Positions 37,947 to 38,804 of a stretch of 38,804 bases of DNA are shown piece after piece. The translations under genes and the position numbers were made by a program. The notes beneath the pieces are model-generated. The model made no database searches. It was not told the DNA's origin and worked only from the letters and a program-made list of their open reading frames with translations. How positions within the stretch are numbered: the first letter of the stretch is position 1; each line of letters starts with the position of its first letter. This DNA comes from a virus. The DNA lies in IMG/VR virus record IMGVR_UViG_3300020583_000007, positions 1-38,804 of that record. One strand, written 5' to 3'.

Positions 37947-38172
37947 CAACCGACAAATTATAAAAGCTCAATCTCTAGATGAAATAATATCAGATCTGAA
38001 GATATTATTGAGATATGCAGATATTCCAGTTGAAGAATTCCCTGATTTGGATCTCCCGATGGAAACGGCTATCAGAAAAATGCTTGAGTTTCACGGAAAC
38101 GACATAGAGAAAGTAAAAGCACATATTCAAAAAAGGATTACTGAATTAGAAGATGAATTCAATAAGTTGTAA
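37894..38172 (+). CDS. Hypothetical protein with no clear start codon
   Basis: A frame of 92 codons whose only early start candidate is TTG at 37894, inside the previous gene. The convincing part begins near 37960 (QSLDEIISDLKILLRYADIP) and is helical and acidic to the end. It may be translated from TTG, from a non-standard start, or as a +1 extension of the 50-residue protein at 37794. Family not recognised. Confidence 0.5.
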   Translation: MSSSIKRRKNFQKQNLNDNRQIIKAQSLDEIISDLKILLRYADIPVEEFPDLDLPMETAIRKMLEFHGNDIEKVKAHIQKRITELEDEFNKL

Positions 38173-38256
38173 TAATAATATTTATGCATAATATCGACGA
38201 TTGTTCAAAAACAAATTATTTTCATTGTTTAAAACTTTTAAGCCTACTTAACACGC

Positions 38257-38268
38257 TTTTAATCAGCA
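38257..38268 (+). promoter_or_regulatory. Isolated TTTTAATCAGCA site, like the late-block repeats
   Basis: CTTAACACGCTTTTAATCAGCA (from about 38247) resembles the 20-bp repeat CTYAACTARACTTAATCAGC at 17974-18012. It lies in the 218-bp gene-free stretch before the gene at 38391, so one regulator may act at both places. Confidence 0.4.
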
Positions 38269-38316
38269 CATTAAACATTCATTGAAAATTCCTGTTAATT
38301 TTTTTAGAGCAGGAAG

Positions 38317-38348
38317 CTTGCCGGAATACGATTTTAATTCTTTCTTTG
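38317..38348 (+). promoter_or_regulatory. Possible Bacteroidota promoter
   Basis: CTTG (38317-38320), 20 bases, then TTTCTTTG (38341-38348), one base from TAnnTTTG. Spacing fits the -33/-7 architecture. It would start transcription about 40 bases before the ATG at 38391. Confidence 0.35.
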
Positions 38349-38390
38349 CCCCGATCCTGTTAATATCTATCACACTTAAACGCTATCAAA

Positions 38391-38771
38391 ATGCCTGAAT
38401 CACTAAAATTTATTGTTAACGATGACAAGTCCAGGAAGATCCTAACAACTTTAGGTCTGGAGGCTTTTATAGAAAACCCTAAGAGCAGAAAGAACAAAAG
38501 CTTCGTTAATAAATCTCAGGATCTGTCCGGGAAGAGATTCTTAAAGGACCTTACAAATATCCAGGCAGACCCCGCTCCGTTAATTACTATTTCACGCCCT
38601 GCTTTTTTCTCTGACATTCCGAATGAGCTTTCTGTTCATTGCACTGTCACGAATATGGAAGGTTTTGAAAAGCTTATGAAAGAGCTGAAGCAGAAAGGGA
38701 AGGAATTCAAAACGATTTTGCATAGGCGCAAACAGTCCAGGATTGAAAAGAATAATTCAGAAATGCTTTAA
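38391..38771 (+). CDS. Hypothetical protein spanning the circle junction
   Basis: A 126-residue basic protein, with an N-terminal ESLKFIVNDDKSRKILTTLG segment, a disordered Lys/Ser-rich middle and a C-terminal alpha/beta part (ELSVHCTVTNMEGFEKLMKEL, then a Lys/Arg-rich tail). The leader ACTTAAACGCTATCAAAATG supports the start. Its 3' end is repeated at 1-94 because the circular sequence overlaps itself. A DNA-binding role is possible from the charge only. Confidence 0.65.
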   Translation: MPESLKFIVNDDKSRKILTTLGLEAFIENPKSRKNKSFVNKSQDLSGKRFLKDLTNIQADPAPLITISRPAFFSDIPNELSVHCTVTNMEGFEKLMKELKQKGKEFKTILHRRKQSRIEKNNSEML

Positions 38772-38804
38772 TATGGCCTTAATCTCATTAATGATTCTTC
38801 CCAA
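38678..38804. repeat. Terminal redundancy (right copy)
   Basis: Identical to 1-127; together they show that the molecule closes on itself. Confidence 0.9.

Noticed and set aside
1-38804. The 127-bp end repeat as a genuine terminal or integration repeat
   Set aside because: It cuts through a gene, has no site-like structure and is exactly 127 bases; assembly overlap of a circle explains it.
1-38804. tRNA genes
   Set aside because: I looked for T-loop and acceptor patterns by eye in the spacers and saw none; a covariance-model scan would be needed to exclude odd ones.

Overview
The window reads as one complete circular element of about 38,677 bp. Its first 127 bases (1-127) are repeated exactly at its end (38678-38804), and an open reading frame runs across the join; an exact overlap of 127 bases is what an assembler leaves on a circular contig. 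The DNA is AT-rich, lacks Shine-Dalgarno sites before nearly all genes, uses A-rich leaders, and carries gene families common in phages of Bacteroidota, so a flavobacterial-type (Bacteroidota) host is likely. I see no tRNA, rRNA, CRISPR array, insertion sequence or integrase.

Layout. (1) 0.4-17.3 kb, plus strand: a long run of small early or accessory genes. Recognisable are an acyl-carrier-protein-like protein lacking its serine, a two-domain winged-helix protein, a J-domain protein, a 600-residue ParB-like protein, a small SPFH-type membrane protein, an XRE regulator, a patatin phospholipase and a nucleoside deoxyribosyltransferase-like protein. Inside it, 9.4-11.5 kb holds an unusual family of purine-rich repeats. 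(2) 17.35-17.9 kb, minus: a GH108 endolysin facing a perfect bidirectional terminator. (3) 18.07-33.6 kb, plus: the presumed virion and lysis block. It holds a 908-residue transglutaminase-like membrane protein, a glycine-rich membrane protein, a candidate major capsid protein, two related beta-rich proteins, a coiled-coil protein, several membrane-anchored proteins, a lytic transglycosylase with an EF-hand and a membrane anchor, a spike, a SET-domain protein, a spanin-like protein and a P-loop ATPase. (4) 33.6-35.7 kb, minus: a secreted protein, a phage protein of unknown role, a PD-(D/E)XK nuclease and a membrane protein. (5) 35.8-36.0 kb: phased iteron-like repeats, the best origin candidate. 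(6) 36.05-38.77 kb: small genes, three of which share one promoter type and an identical 19-base leader.

I recognise no large terminase, portal, HK97-type capsid, tail tube, tape measure, baseplate, DNA polymerase, helicase or primase. With iterons, ParB, two lytic enzymes, a spike and many membrane-anchored proteins in the late block, the simplest reading is a circular, plasmid-like, tailless and probably membrane-containing phage. It would be much larger than known members of such groups (PM2, PRD1, FLiP, P23-77). That reading is inference: no capsid gene was identified by strong homology.

Regulation looks organised around a recurring leader ending in AACGCTATG at about 19 gene starts, GG-N10-GT (sigma-54-like) promoters at 36.2-36.8 kb, TAATCAGC direct repeats before the late block and before the last gene, and strong hairpins after the candidate capsid gene and at the top of the early block.
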